A stretch of DNA of 64,000 bases from Micromonospora sp. WMMD980 (GCF_029626035.1 NZ_JARUBE010000003.1:5208001-5272000); one strand, 5' to 3'. Counted from the first letter of the stretch, positions 8,420 to 17,472 are shown. The notes: a model not told the origin generated them from the sequence alone. Made by a program: numbers and translations.

Positions 8420-9840
8420 GCAGCACCTCCCACCCCGGATCGGATCACTGTGCACCGGCTACGGCGGCCTCGACATGGCCGTCGAGCTGGTGCTCGGCGG
8501 CCAGCTCACCTGGTACGCCGAAACCGACCGACACGCCGCCGCCGTCTGCGCCCACCACCGGCCCGGCGTGCCCAACCTCGGCGACATCCGCGCCGTCGAC
8601 TGGAGCGGCGTCGAGCCCATCGACATCCTCACCGCCGGATTCCCCTGCCAGGACATCTCCAACGCCGGCAAACGCGCCGGGATCTCCGGAGAGCACTCCA
8701 GCCTGTGGAGCGCCGTCGCCGACGCCATTCGCGCGCTTCGACCGCCGCTCGTGTTCGTGGAAAACGTCGCCGCGCTCCTGCGGCGGGGATTCGACGTCGT
8801 CGAAGCCGACCTGGCCGCGATCGGGTACGACACGAGCTGGACGTGCCTACGCGCATCCGACATCGGCGCCGCCCACCGCCGCGACCGGCTGTTCCTGCTC
8901 GCCGTACCCGCCGACCAGCTTCGAGGGGGTGCGGACGCTGCCAACACCATGCGCCCGTGACGGCAAAGGACCCGGCCACCAACACGGCCTACCCGACCTG
9001 ATCGAACCGTCCGGCTCCACCCACGGACTCCTGCCCACACCCACCGCAGCGGGAAGCGGGTCCAACAGATCGCTGTCCGCCGGCGCGACCCGCCGACCGG
9101 GCCTGGCCGGCATCGCTCGGCAGCTACTGCCCACGCCAACCGCGGGAGGCGGCACCGGCTACATGAGCGGAACCAACCGCGACACCTGGCGACCGACGCT
9201 CGAATCAGCCGTCCGCGGCTACCAACCACACCCCGGAGGCAAGCCATCTGAGCCGCGCCTTCTGCTCCCCACCCCGCGAGCCAGCGACACCGGCACCCCC
9301 GGACGCAAAGCGGGAGCCGGGTTCCGGCCGCCGCTGTCACAGGTTCTGCTACCCACGCCCCGCGCCACCGACGGAACGAAAGGCTGCCCCGGGCAGCGCG
9401 GCTCGCACGGCGACCTCACGCTGCCCTCGGCGGCGGTGCGGGTGCCCGCGCGTACCCTGCCGACCCCGCGCGCGTCCGACGCCCGAGGGCCTGGCCGGCA
9501 TGGCGACGGCGGCGCGGACCTGCGCACCACCGTCGCAGGCCTCGGCGATCTCGACACCAACCGGTGGGGCGACTACGCCGCCGCCGTCGCCCGCTGGGAA
9601 CTGCTCGTCGGCCGCCCAGCCCCCGACGCGACCCAGGCCGGACAACACGGCAAACCCGTGCTCGCCCCACCGTTCGTGGAGTGGCTCATGGGCCTCAACC
9701 AGCACTGGGTGACCGCACCGGAACTGGCGTTGCCGCGTACCGGCGCGCTGCGGGTCCTGGGCAACGGCGTCGTCCCGCAACAGGCCGCAGCCGCGCTGCG
9801 GCTGCTGCTGTGCCCGCACCGCTGGCAGGTGCCCTCATGA
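8415..9840 (+). pseudogene. dcm: DNA cytosine-5 methyltransferase with a one-base frameshift
   Basis: The first part (frame of 8415) carries motif I SLCTGYGGLDMAVE, motif IV GFPCQDIS with the catalytic Cys, FVENV and AAHRRDRLFLLA. It then hits a stop at 8958-8960. The remainder, in the +1 frame, continues with LPTPCARDGKGPG and ends with TGALRVLGNGVVPQQAA (motifs IX-X). Removing one G from the G5 run at 8925-8929 joins the halves cleanly. The only start near the SD (GGAGGTG, 8403-8409) that keeps motif I is ATT at 8415, which overlaps the upstream TGA. Either a real mutation, a sequencing slip in the homopolymer, or recoding; the ATT start adds to the suspicion of decay. Confidence 0.8.
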
Positions 9841-11000
9841 CCGAAGAGCGATTCCGTACGGCCGAGGGCCTGCGCCGCTACGAGTACCACCAGGAAGGGC
9901 CGGTCACCCTCTACCTCGGCGACACCCAGAGGGTGCTGGCCACGATGCCCGATGCGTCCGTGGACTGCGTCGTCACGTCACCGCCGTTCTGGGGCCTACG
10001 CGACTACGGCACCGGCCGCTGGAGCGGCGGCAACCCCGATTGCCCGCACAACGCCCGCCGTCGGGTAGATGGCGCAACCTGCCGGCGATGCCCCGCCCGA
10101 TGGTCCGACCCGCAGTACGGACTCGAACCCACCCTCGACGAATACGTCGACCGACTGGTCGACGTATTCCGCCAGGTGCGGCGCGTGCTCATACCTACCA
10201 GCACGTGCTGGCTCAACCTCGGCGACAGCTACAGCAGCGCCTCCGGCGGAGCACCCCAAGCAGGCAGGCCACAACCCGGAGGCCGGCGCCCACCACGCCC
10301 CCGCGCGCAGGACAGCATCGCGTCCAAGAACCTCCTCGGCGTGCCCTGGCGGGTCGCGTTCGCATTACAAGCCGACGGCTGGTGGCTGCGCAACGCGATC
10401 ATCTGGTCCAAGACCAACCCGATGCCCGAGTCCGTCCGTGACCGCCTGTCCACCACCTACGAACTGCTGTTCCTGCTCACCCCGTCACCCACCTACTTCT
10501 TCGACCTCGACCCCATCCGGATACCCCTGATCCACCCGACGGCAGCCGACGGATCCCGAGTCATCGGCGGTGCCCGCAAGGGCTCCACCGGTGGGATCGG
10601 CGCGACCGCCCGCCGCCGAGGCGCCACCGCCTACGGCAGCAAGTACACCGCCACCGACACCACCGAGCCGCGCGCCGCGGCGGGCAACCTCAAACCGCTC
10701 GGACACGCCCACACCGCCACGCACGTCCGGGGCCGCAACCCCGGGGACGTGTGGCGCATCGCCACCCGCCCCTACCGCGGCTCCCACATCGCCCCATTCC
10801 CCATCGACCTACCACTACGGGCGATCGCCGCCGGCTGCCCCGCCGGCGGCGTGGTCCTCGACCCGTTCTCCGGCGCCGCCAGCACCGGCCTGGCCGCGAT
10901 GCACCTCGGCCGGCGCTACCTCGGCATCGACATCGCCGAGCAGTTCCACCGCGAGGCCATCACCCGCCTCCGCCCGTATCTGGCCCAGGACACGAGGTGA
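9837..11000 (+). CDS. site-specific DNA methyltransferase (TSPPFWGLRDYG type)
   Basis: A 387-aa amino-methyltransferase. The catalytic motif CVVTSPPFWGLRDYG is near residue 40 and the SAM-binding motif DPFSGAASTGLAA near residue 345, an order typical of the beta class. Between them an insertion with paired cysteines (CPHN...CRRC) may bind zinc and help with target recognition. The ATG overlaps the Dcm stop (ATGA), and the stop overlaps the next start (GTGA). It is the third recognisable base-modifying methylase in the operon. Intact by eye. Confidence 0.88.
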   Translation: MTEERFRTAEGLRRYEYHQEGPVTLYLGDTQRVLATMPDASVDCVVTSPPFWGLRDYGTGRWSGGNPDCPHNARRRVDGATCRRCPARWSDPQYGLEPTLDEYVDRLVDVFRQVRRVLIPTSTCWLNLGDSYSSASGGAPQAGRPQPGGRRPPRPRAQDSIASKNLLGVPWRVAFALQADGWWLRNAIIWSKTNPMPESVRDRLSTTYELLFLLTPSPTYFFDLDPIRIPLIHPTAADGSRVIGGARKGSTGGIGATARRRGATAYGSKYTATDTTEPRAAAGNLKPLGHAHTATHVRGRNPGDVWRIATRPYRGSHIAPFPIDLPLRAIAAGCPAGGVVLDPFSGAASTGLAAMHLGRRYLGIDIAEQFHREAITRLRPYLAQDTR

Positions 11001-11449
11001 GTCTGCGCCTCGTGCCGGTCACCTTCGCCCAGGCCGGCCAGTTCATCACCGACTGGCACCGCCACCACCGCCCGCCCCGAGGACACAAATTCTCGATCGG
11101 CATCGCCCAGGACGACGTTCTCGTCGGGGTGGCGGTGGTCGGCCGGCCCGTCGCGCGGATGCTCGACGACGGCCACACCCTCGAAGTCACCCGCGTCGCC
11201 GTCGCCGACAGCTTTCCCAACGGGTGCAGCATGCTCTACGGCGCCGCTTGGAGAGCCGCGAAAGCCCTCGGCTACCGACGCCTGGTCACCTACACCCAGC
11301 AGGGCGAGTCCGGGGCCAGCCTGCGGGCGGCTGGGTGGCGTGTCATCGCCGCCCGGCCGCCCACGCCCGGCTGGTCCCGCGCTGCCCGACCCCGCAGCGA
11401 CCACGGCGTCGACCACATCGCCCGACTCCGCTGGCAGCCGCCGCCCTGA
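10997..11449 (+). CDS. XF1762-family (GNAT-fold-like) protein
   Basis: 150 aa. It opens VSLRLVPVTFAQAGQFITDW and contains HRHHRPPRGHKFSIG, GRPVARMLDD, LEVTRVAV and NGCSMLYGAAWRAAKALGY, the pattern of the XF1762 family that travels with phage and integrative-element methylases. The fold resembles N-acetyltransferases, but the substrate is unknown. The GTG start overlaps the methylase stop. It is the last intact gene before a strong hairpin, so it probably closes the modification operon. Confidence 0.75.
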   Translation: MSLRLVPVTFAQAGQFITDWHRHHRPPRGHKFSIGIAQDDVLVGVAVVGRPVARMLDDGHTLEVTRVAVADSFPNGCSMLYGAAWRAAKALGYRRLVTYTQQGESGASLRAAGWRVIAARPPTPGWSRAARPRSDHGVDHIARLRWQPPP

Positions 11450-11473
11450 CCTCGCCACCAGCCGCCCCAACGC

Positions 11474-11510
11474 CTCGACGGGCGCCCACCCGGGGTGGGC
11501 GCCCGTCGAG
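11474..11510 (+). terminator. 17-bp perfect hairpin ending the methylase operon
   Basis: Arms 11474-11490 and 11494-11510 (CTCGACGGGCGCCCACC and its exact complement) enclose a 3-base loop, starting 24 bp after the last stop codon of the operon. There is no U-run. It is the strongest stem-loop seen in the window and is well placed as a transcription terminator. Confidence 0.75.
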
Positions 11511-11575
11511 TTTGCGACGAGGCGCCCACCCGCTGCTGCCACGCAACCCCACCTCCACCATCGAAGGAACGTCCG

Positions 11576-12128
11576 TTGTCATCCTTGATCTCTGCCATTT
11601 CCACTCATCACCTGCTGACGCGGCGTGGTCCCGCCGTGGGAGCGGCGATCGCCACGATCGTCACCGCGAACCTGCTGACCGCCCGCTACGGTCTGGTGCC
11701 CGTAGGTTTCGGTTTCACCGCGACCGCCGGCACCGCCAGCGCCTGACTGACCCTGCTGCTGCGCGACGCGGTCCACCAGATCGCCGGCCGCGCGGTCACG
11801 CTGCTGTGCATCGCCGCCGGAGCGGCTCTGTGCGCGCAGCTCGCCTCCCCTTGTCTCGCGCTGGCCTCAGCCTGCGTGTTCCTCGATGACGGACCTGTTG
11901 GTCTACCAGCGGCTGCGCGCCTACGGCTGGATGTGGGCCGCCCTCGCCTCCACCTGCGTCGGCGCGCCCGTCGACTCCGTGCCGTTCCTCGCCCTCGCCG
12001 GACTGCCGATATGGGTCGCGATGCCCGGGCAGGTCTGGGTCAAGACCGTCGCCTGCGCCACCAGCCTCGCCGCCGTCGCCGCCACTCGTCCGCTACTACG
12101 CCACCGCCCCCGGCCCTCGTGTCGGTGA
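11576..12128 (+). pseudogene. VUT/DUF165 (QueT/YhhQ-like) membrane transporter, broken
   Basis: VUT-family proteins import queuine precursors such as preQ0. Translation from TTG 11576 (SD GAAGGAAC) gives TANLLTARYGLVPVGFGFTA, the family signature, but meets TGA at 11744-11746. The frame continues hydrophobic after the stop (LTLLLRDAVHQIAGRAV). A +1 shift near 11885 is then needed to reach MTDLLVYQRLRAYGWMWA and the last membrane segments. One nonsense codon plus one frameshift leave no functional protein. The next gene is a DpdA-like fragment, so transporter and transglycosylase were probably once a functional pair. Confidence 0.7.
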
Positions 12129-12153
12129 GGCCATCCACGCCTGCCACCCCGCG

Positions 12154-12618
12154 ATGATCGCCGCCCCCTCCTCGGGAAACGTCCTGCATGCAGAGCTGGG
12201 TTGGTGCACCGACAACGGATGCTTCAACCCCGACCGCTACCCCGGAGACGCCGCGTACCTGCGGTGGCTGTCCCGACGGGCCGACCGCGCCAACCGCTGC
12301 GCGTTCGTGTCCGCGCCCGATGTCGTCGCAGACGCCGCCTCCACGCTCCGCTGCAGCGAACCGATGCTCGGCAAGATTCGCGCGGCCGGCTAACCGGCAG
12401 CGCTCGTCGCCGAAGACGGCCTAAAGGCACACGCGGTGCCCTGGCACGCCATCGACGCCTTGTTCATCGGCGGTACCACCGCCTGGAAGCTCGGCCCCGA
12501 CGCCGCGCATCTAGCCGGGCAGGCCCGCCGACGCGGCTTGTGGGTGCACATGGGCCGAGTCAACAGCCTGTGGCGCCTACGCCACGCCACCGCCATCGAT
12601 GCTCACCGAGGAGAACAA
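12154..12618 (+). pseudogene. DpdA-like 7-deazapurine DNA transglycosylase, broken
   Basis: DpdA enzymes are tRNA-guanine-transglycosylase relatives that swap guanine in DNA for preQ0-type bases. The reading frame gives GWCTDNGCFNPDRYPGDAAY, then FVSAPDVVADAAS, and after an in-frame TAA (12391-12393, where relatives have a Tyr in GYPAA) resumes with DALFIGGTTAWKLGPDA and WVHMGRVNSLWRLRHA. The usual C-terminal segment is missing, and the frame runs into the next gene at about 12610. A nonsense mutation plus a C-terminal deletion make it inactive. The family call comes from the conserved CTDNGCF / APDVV / FIGGTTxWKLG pattern. Confidence 0.7.
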
Positions 12619-13185
12619 GTGTCTGACTCCTATCGACCCGACAGCCTGCCGCCGACGACCGGTGCGTCGGCGCGTCGCGCCTCGCACAACCCGCGCCAGC
12701 AGGACAACCTCACCTGGCCAGTCGTCACCGTACGACCGGCGACGACCCACCTTGCCACCACGACGGTCGCCCAACGACAACGACGGCGGGCAGCGAGTCA
12801 ACTCGCCGCCGGGCTGACCAACGCCGCCCGGGCCGACCGCCCAGGTTTCTTCCCAGTGCTGGTCCTGACCGCACCGGTAGACGAGATTCCCCAGGCAGCC
12901 ACGATCATCGACGAGGCCGTACAACTTGTCGCCGCGCCACCGCCCGCTGCTCTACAGGTAGGCCGGAACCTGCGCGGCGACCCCGTTGCTGTCGCACTTC
13001 ACAGCGACCGGTGGAGCCTCGTCATAGAGACCCACCCAGCGGCGGCGCGCCAACCGGCGGTCAGCTACGCCTTCATCGACGGCTCCGGCGGGCAGGTTCT
13101 CGCACTCTGCTTCGACGACCAATGCACCGCACTCGGTGTCGCCTGGGACGAGATGACCCACCACGTCCTGGCGATGACAACCTAA
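12619..13185 (+). CDS. hypothetical protein
   Basis: 188 aa, not recognised. The GTG at 12619 follows an SD (GAGGAG, about 12608). The first 65 residues are low-complexity (Ser/Thr/Arg/Gln). A compact domain with LTNAARADRPGFFPVLVLT, AVALHSDRWSLVIET and SYAFIDGSGGQVLALCF follows, alternating strands in pattern. It is read in the same frame as the broken dpdA, so a fusion product is conceivable. The 380 bp after it (13186-13565) hold no convincing gene. Confidence 0.5.
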   Translation: MSDSYRPDSLPPTTGASARRASHNPRQQDNLTWPVVTVRPATTHLATTTVAQRQRRRAASQLAAGLTNAARADRPGFFPVLVLTAPVDEIPQAATIIDEAVQLVAAPPPAALQVGRNLRGDPVAVALHSDRWSLVIETHPAAARQPAVSYAFIDGSGGQVLALCFDDQCTALGVAWDEMTHHVLAMTT

Positions 13186-13565
13186 CCACCCCGGCCGGCC
13201 ACACCGAAACCTGTCCGTCCTGCCCGCCACCGGCTACAGCGCAGACCCACGGACAGACCCCCGCGAAGCCGGGCGCGCGGAGCGGGCGCCACGGACACCC
13301 GCGCTCTAGGGCGCACCGAGCATCCTGGCCGTGAAGGGGACGCATTCCCGGCATTCTCGGCGTCACCCGAAGCTCCACCCTGCCATTAACTGCCGCGACC
13401 CCTGTGCCGGCCCGAGCAGCCCAACCATCTCGGCGCCACCCGCCTCAATGGGTAGGCCCATCACCCACGCGGGCCTACCGCACATCCGCGCACCATGCCA
13501 CACCGCAGCCGCCCAATTCAGGTCGGCGGCGAGCTTCACCCCTCGTCCTTGAAAGGAAGCATGCC

Positions 13566-13862
13566 ATGACCACGCCCGATCACATCGGCGCCGACCACTC
13601 CAGCACGGAAAGCAGGCGACCCGACGGCGCCCTCTGGACCGTCGAACGGATCCACGACCTAGGGCTGATCACCGACATCGCCACTGCGGCGCAAATCTTT
13701 GGTCTGTCCCGCGCCACCGCCTATGAACTCGCCAAGCACGACCGGTTCCCGGTCGCGGTGCTGCGGTTCGGCAGCCGGTACCGCGTACCGGTCGCGGCGA
13801 TCTTGCACGCTCTGCAGCTACCCGCGAGCGATGACCAACCGCCCGATCCGCCTGCGACTTGA
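13566..13862 (+). CDS. xis: excisionase-type helix-turn-helix protein
   Basis: A 98-aa DNA-binding protein with a MerR/excisionase-like helix-turn-helix: TAAQIFGLSRATAYELAKHDRFPVAVLRFG (split as TAAQIFGLSRATAYELAKH, then DRFPVAVLRFGSRYRVP), followed by a short C-terminal tail. ATG 13566 is in frame and has AAGGAAG seven bases upstream; the ATG five bases earlier is out of frame. It lies just before the integrase, the standard xis-int order of actinobacterial integrative elements, and probably controls excision. Confidence 0.8.
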   Translation: MTTPDHIGADHSSTESRRPDGALWTVERIHDLGLITDIATAAQIFGLSRATAYELAKHDRFPVAVLRFGSRYRVPVAAILHALQLPASDDQPPDPPAT

Positions 13863-13947
13863 CCGACCGCCGAAGTCACGCGTCGATCACCCGTACGGAA
13901 GTCCGCAGCCACCGGCTGCCCCACAACCCCCAAGGAGCCACAGCACC

Positions 13948-15420
13948 ATGGCGGAAGGATCCATCCACAAGATCTGCACCTGCCGCGACCTCAACGGCAA
14001 GAAACTCGGCACACGATGCCCGCAGCTCCGCCGTGCCGGCGGCAATTGGAACTCGCACCACGGCAAGTGGGGATACCAACTCGAACTGCCGAAAAGGACC
14101 GACGGGACCCGTCGGTCCCCGCTCCGCCGCCACACCTTCGACGGCCGCGACGACGCCGCGCGAGACCGCAGTCAGGCCATCGCTCTGCTGGCTCTCGCCG
14201 GCGACGATACCGCTCTCGCGACCGAGATCGCCGACCTCCTCCAGCAGGTCAAAGCCGGAGCCCCGATGCCTGACCGCGACACCATCACCAAGCGGGTCAA
14301 CGCCGGCCTTCCCGCCAGCGTCGACATGACCGTCGGCGAATACCTGCGACAGTGGCTGGAATCGCGGCGCAGAATCGAGCCGAGCACGAAGCGCGCCTAC
14401 GACTGCCAGATCCGAGTGCACCTGATCCCGCACCTCGGCGCGGTCCCCCTGGTGAAGCTACGGGTCGAACACATCTCAGCGATGTTCACCGCGATCACCG
14501 ACCGCAACACAGCCATAGAGATCGCCCGGCACAGCGAAGACCCGCAGATCCGCGCAACCGTCCGAGGGGTACGGACCACCGGACCGGCGACCATGCAACG
14601 CATCCGCGCCGTCCTGCGCAAGGCACTCAACGACGCGATGGCGCGGTCCAACAACCGGCTCATCGGCTTCAACCCAGCCAAGCACGTCGAACTGCCCTCG
14701 GGAAAGCAACCCAAACCCCGCGTCTGGACCGCCAAAGCCGTCGCACGGTGGCGCGAGACCGGGGAAAAACCCAGCCCCGTCATGGTGTGGACCCCCGAGC
14801 AAGCCGGCATCTTCCTCGACTACGCCCAAGATCACGACATCGCCCTCTATCCGGTGTTCGTGGGCATCATGCACCGAGGGATGCGCCGCGGCGAGGCACT
14901 CGGCCTGCGTGACACCACCGTCGACCTGGACGACGCGTTGGTAACCGTCGACCTGCAGCGCACGACCGTCGGCTACGAAGCGGTCGACAAGAAAGTCAAG
15001 TCCGAGTCCGGCAACCGCACGTTCGCGCTCGATAGCTTCACCGCCGCCGCGTGGCGCGCCTACCTCGCCCGCCGAGCCCGCTGGCGGCTCGTCTCGGGCA
15101 GCAAGTGGCCGGACACCGGATTCTTCTTTGTGCAGCCAAACGGCGAGAAGTGGCACCCGGACACCGTCAGCAAGCGCTTCGACAGCCTGGTACGCGATGC
15201 CGGCCTGCCACCGGTCCGACTGCACGACCTGCGGCACTGCGCCGCGACCTACCTGAAAGCCTCCGGCGCCGACCTCACCGACGTCAAAGAACTACTCGGG
15301 CACTCCACCATCACGATCACCAGCGACACCTACACCTCCGTCATCGTCGAACTCGAAGTCGAACGCGATAAAGCCGAAGCCGCCGCCGCGCTGGTTCCCC
15401 GCCGCCCACGGGCCGCCTGA
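13948..15420 (+). CDS. int: tyrosine site-specific integrase
   Basis: 490 aa. The N-terminal arm-binding region has a possible zinc-binding CTCRDLNGKKLGTRC. A core-binding SAM-like domain (VGEYLRQWLESRRRIEPSTK) follows, then the catalytic domain with Arg in HRGMRRGEALGL, His-Arg in LHDLRHCAATYL, LLGHSTITIT and the nucleophile Tyr in SDTYTS. A long linker (residues about 225-275) is typical of actinobacterial elements. SD AAGGAG precedes ATG 13948. The 3' end of the gene points to the tRNA-Lys 500 bp away, the presumed attachment site. Confidence 0.93.
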   Translation: MAEGSIHKICTCRDLNGKKLGTRCPQLRRAGGNWNSHHGKWGYQLELPKRTDGTRRSPLRRHTFDGRDDAARDRSQAIALLALAGDDTALATEIADLLQQVKAGAPMPDRDTITKRVNAGLPASVDMTVGEYLRQWLESRRRIEPSTKRAYDCQIRVHLIPHLGAVPLVKLRVEHISAMFTAITDRNTAIEIARHSEDPQIRATVRGVRTTGPATMQRIRAVLRKALNDAMARSNNRLIGFNPAKHVELPSGKQPKPRVWTAKAVARWRETGEKPSPVMVWTPEQAGIFLDYAQDHDIALYPVFVGIMHRGMRRGEALGLRDTTVDLDDALVTVDLQRTTVGYEAVDKKVKSESGNRTFALDSFTAAAWRAYLARRARWRLVSGSKWPDTGFFFVQPNGEKWHPDTVSKRFDSLVRDAGLPPVRLHDLRHCAATYLKASGADLTDVKELLGHSTITITSDTYTSVIVELEVERDKAEAAAALVPRRPRAA

Positions 15421-15538
15421 CCGATACGACCAACCCAGACAGGACATCCCGCTCCGCGACACGGTCACCGCACATCTAACGGCGGGGCCCGCCCGCACCA
15501 CACCACGCGGCCAGACTGGGTTGACCAAGGACAGCGTC

Positions 15539-15573
15539 GGATGCGGCCGGCCACCCTAGGGCCGGCCGCATCC
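15539..15573 (+). terminator. 14-bp perfect hairpin after the integrase
   Basis: Arms 15539-15552 (GGATGCGGCCGGCC) and 15560-15573 are exact complements around a 7-base loop, 119 bp after the integrase stop. It probably terminates xis-int transcription. The remaining gene-free sequence to 15918 should contain the attP arm sites, but no clear repeats were identified by eye. Confidence 0.55.
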
Positions 15574-15918
15574 GGATCGCCACCTTCGCGGAAGCTGGGC
15601 CATACCTACCGCCAACCCACGATCACCCGCCTCATCCCGTGCAGCCCACAAGATTGGCTCAGGGCCGTCCTTGGGTTACGGCTGGTGACAAGACCGACAC
15701 TGCTCATCCGGCCACGCTCCTGCGCCTGCGCGGCGAGCACCAGCAGCCCGCAAGTGATCACTCATATTCGTCAGGCTAGGCGATACCCACGGAGGGATCG
15801 AAGTTCTCACGGCTGACAGACGGTGACTTAGCGCGATCCGCCGCGACGCAAAGCGACTACATCTACACTCATCAAGAAGATGTCTGGCTATATGCGCAGG
15901 TAAAAGGCGCTTTTTGGG

Positions 15919-15991
15919 TGGGCCGCCGGGGGCTCGAACCCCGAACCTACTGATTAAAAGTCAGCAGCTCTACCGATTGAGCTAGCGGCCC
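15919..15991 (-). tRNA. tRNA-Lys(TTT), integration target of the upstream element
   Basis: On the minus strand a 73-nt cloverleaf can be folded. Acceptor GGGCCGC pairs with GCGGCCC plus discriminator A; the D arm is GCTC/GAGC; the anticodon stem GCTGA/TCAGT has loop CTTTTAA with anticodon TTT; the T arm is GGGG/CCCC with TTCGAG(C). CCA is not encoded. Its 3' end faces the integrase, so it should contain the attachment core. A truncated tRNA-Lys with the same anticodon-loop sequence occurs at 55272-55312. Confidence 0.9.
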
Positions 15992-16005
15992 CTCACGCCA
16001 CAAGG

Positions 16006-16200
16006 CTACCTGAGGCTCTGCCAGGAAGGCGCACGGCTTATCCGGGGGACGTCGAGCAGGTCGGGGTGGCTGTACCACTGGCGCATCTGCTCGGCGGTGA
16101 TCGGGATGTTCAAGGCCGGGCGAGGTGGCGGCGGACGGTTTCGTCGTCGGACACCTCGAGGTAGAGCACGGCGGTCGCCCGGGGTGGTTGTCGATGAGGT
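16006..16200 (-). pseudogene. fragment of a nucleotide-kinase-like P-loop protein
   Basis: Three minus-strand frames give consecutive pieces of one protein tail: ALHHLIDNHPG, then TAVLYLEVSDDETVRRHLARP, then PITAEQMRQWYSHPDLLDVP. These resemble the lid and C-terminal part of an AAA/adenylate-kinase-like enzyme. At least two frameshifts separate them and the N-terminus is gone. It lies directly downstream of the murG-like gene and was probably co-transcribed with it before decay. Confidence 0.45.
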
Positions 16201-16223
16201 GGTGCAGGGCGTCGGCCCCTGGG

Positions 16224-17387
16224 TTATGCGGCGGCGCGCAGGATTTCGGTGACGACTTGGCCGGCGGCGTCTGGGCGGCCTTGCGCGGCTGCGGCGTGGG
16301 CCATGGCGGTGCGGTGTTCGGGGTTGGTTAGGAGGTGGGTGAGGGTGTGGGTGAGGTGTTCGGGGGTGGCTTGGTCGCCGTCGAGCATGACTGCGGCACC
16401 GGTGTTGGTGAGGTGTCGGGCGGTGATGCGTTGCTCGTCGCCTGCGGAGTGGGGGTAGGGGATGAGGATGCTGGGTTTGCCGAGGGCGGTGAGTTCGGCG
16501 ACGGTGCCGGCGCCGCTGCGGGCGACGACGACGGTGGCGGCGGCGAGGAGGTCGGGCATGTCGTCGTGGATGAAGTCGATGACGCGGTAGCGGGATGCGA
16601 GTGGTGGAGGTAGGTCGCGGGCGGCCTGCTGCATCTCGGCGTGGTTGAGGCTGCCGCATTGGTGCACGATCTGGCAGTGGGCGAGGAGGTGCGGTAGCGC
16701 CTGGGCGACCAGTCTGTTGATCTGTTGGGCGCCGGAAGCGCCGCCGGTGACCAGGACGAGGGGTACGTCGGGGTTCAGGTCGTAGGCGGTGAGGGCCTTC
16801 GCGGGATTGCCGCGGAGGACGGCGGGCCGGATGGGGTTACCGGTGACGACGGCGCGTTGGCGGGCGCGGGGGGCCAGGTGGTCTAGGGATGCTTCGTGGC
16901 TGAGCAGGATGCGGGTGGCGACGCGGGCGAGGATGCGGTTGGCCAGGCCGAGGATGAGTGTTTGTTCGTGTAGTAGGTAGGGGACGCCGAAGAGCCTCGC
17001 GGCGAGGCCGATGGGGACGGAGACGTAGCCGCCGGTGCTGAGGATGACGGCGGGGCGGGTGCGGGCGACGGTGAGGGCGGCTTGCGCGATGCCGATGGGG
17101 ATGCGGAAGGCGTCGACGATGTTGCGGCCGAGTTCGCGGGGGTTGGGTGAGCGTCGCAGTTTCCCGGTGGTGATCGCCTTGAACGGGATGTGGTGGCGTT
17201 GGGCGATGGTGGCTTCGAGACCGTCGGCGACGCCGACCCAGAGGAGTTCGGGGGTCGCGTGGGCTTCGGCGAGCCGTTCTTGGAGTGTGACGATGGCGGT
17301 CAGCGCCGGGTAGGTGTGTCCGCCGGTGCCGCCGCCGGTGACGAGCAGGCGTAGGCGGCGTAGGCGTTGGGCGCTGTAGAGGGCCAT
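16224..17387 (-). CDS. MurG-like UDP-GlcNAc glycosyltransferase paralog
   Basis: 387 aa from ATG 17387; an upstream GTG would add four residues but lacks an SD. It is a GT-B fold enzyme. The N-terminal LLVTGGGTGGHTYPALT is the MurG G-loop, STGGYVSVPIGLAA and HEQTLILGLANR are typical acceptor-domain motifs, and the C-terminal half has TGGASGAQQINRL and VVVARSGAGTVAELTALGKP. It is full length, but no division or cell-wall genes surround it, so it is probably an accessory paralog acting on a different lipid or metabolite acceptor. It is flanked on both sides by gene remnants on the same strand. Confidence 0.85.
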   Translation of the reverse strand: MALYSAQRLRRLRLLVTGGGTGGHTYPALTAIVTLQERLAEAHATPELLWVGVADGLEATIAQRHHIPFKAITTGKLRRSPNPRELGRNIVDAFRIPIGIAQAALTVARTRPAVILSTGGYVSVPIGLAARLFGVPYLLHEQTLILGLANRILARVATRILLSHEASLDHLAPRARQRAVVTGNPIRPAVLRGNPAKALTAYDLNPDVPLVLVTGGASGAQQINRLVAQALPHLLAHCQIVHQCGSLNHAEMQQAARDLPPPLASRYRVIDFIHDDMPDLLAAATVVVARSGAGTVAELTALGKPSILIPYPHSAGDEQRITARHLTNTGAAVMLDGDQATPEHLTHTLTHLLTNPEHRTAMAHAAAAQGRPDAAGQVVTEILRAAA

Positions 17388-17472
17388 GCGGGTTACCACT
17401 CCGGGGGTTCGGTGCCGGACGCGATCGAGGCAGTTTAGCGGGTGGTATGCGCGTGTTGCGGGTGTCTCGTGG

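Noticed and set aside
12436..12618. Treating 12436-13185 as one gene
   Set aside because: The first 60 residues are the DpdA-like C-terminal half (FIGGTTAWKLG) after a nonsense codon; a separate SD and GTG at 12619 start the next gene.
13186..13565. Possible gene between the hypothetical protein and the excisionase
   Set aside because: Short frames only, with Arg/Pro/His-rich nonsense-like composition and no SD.
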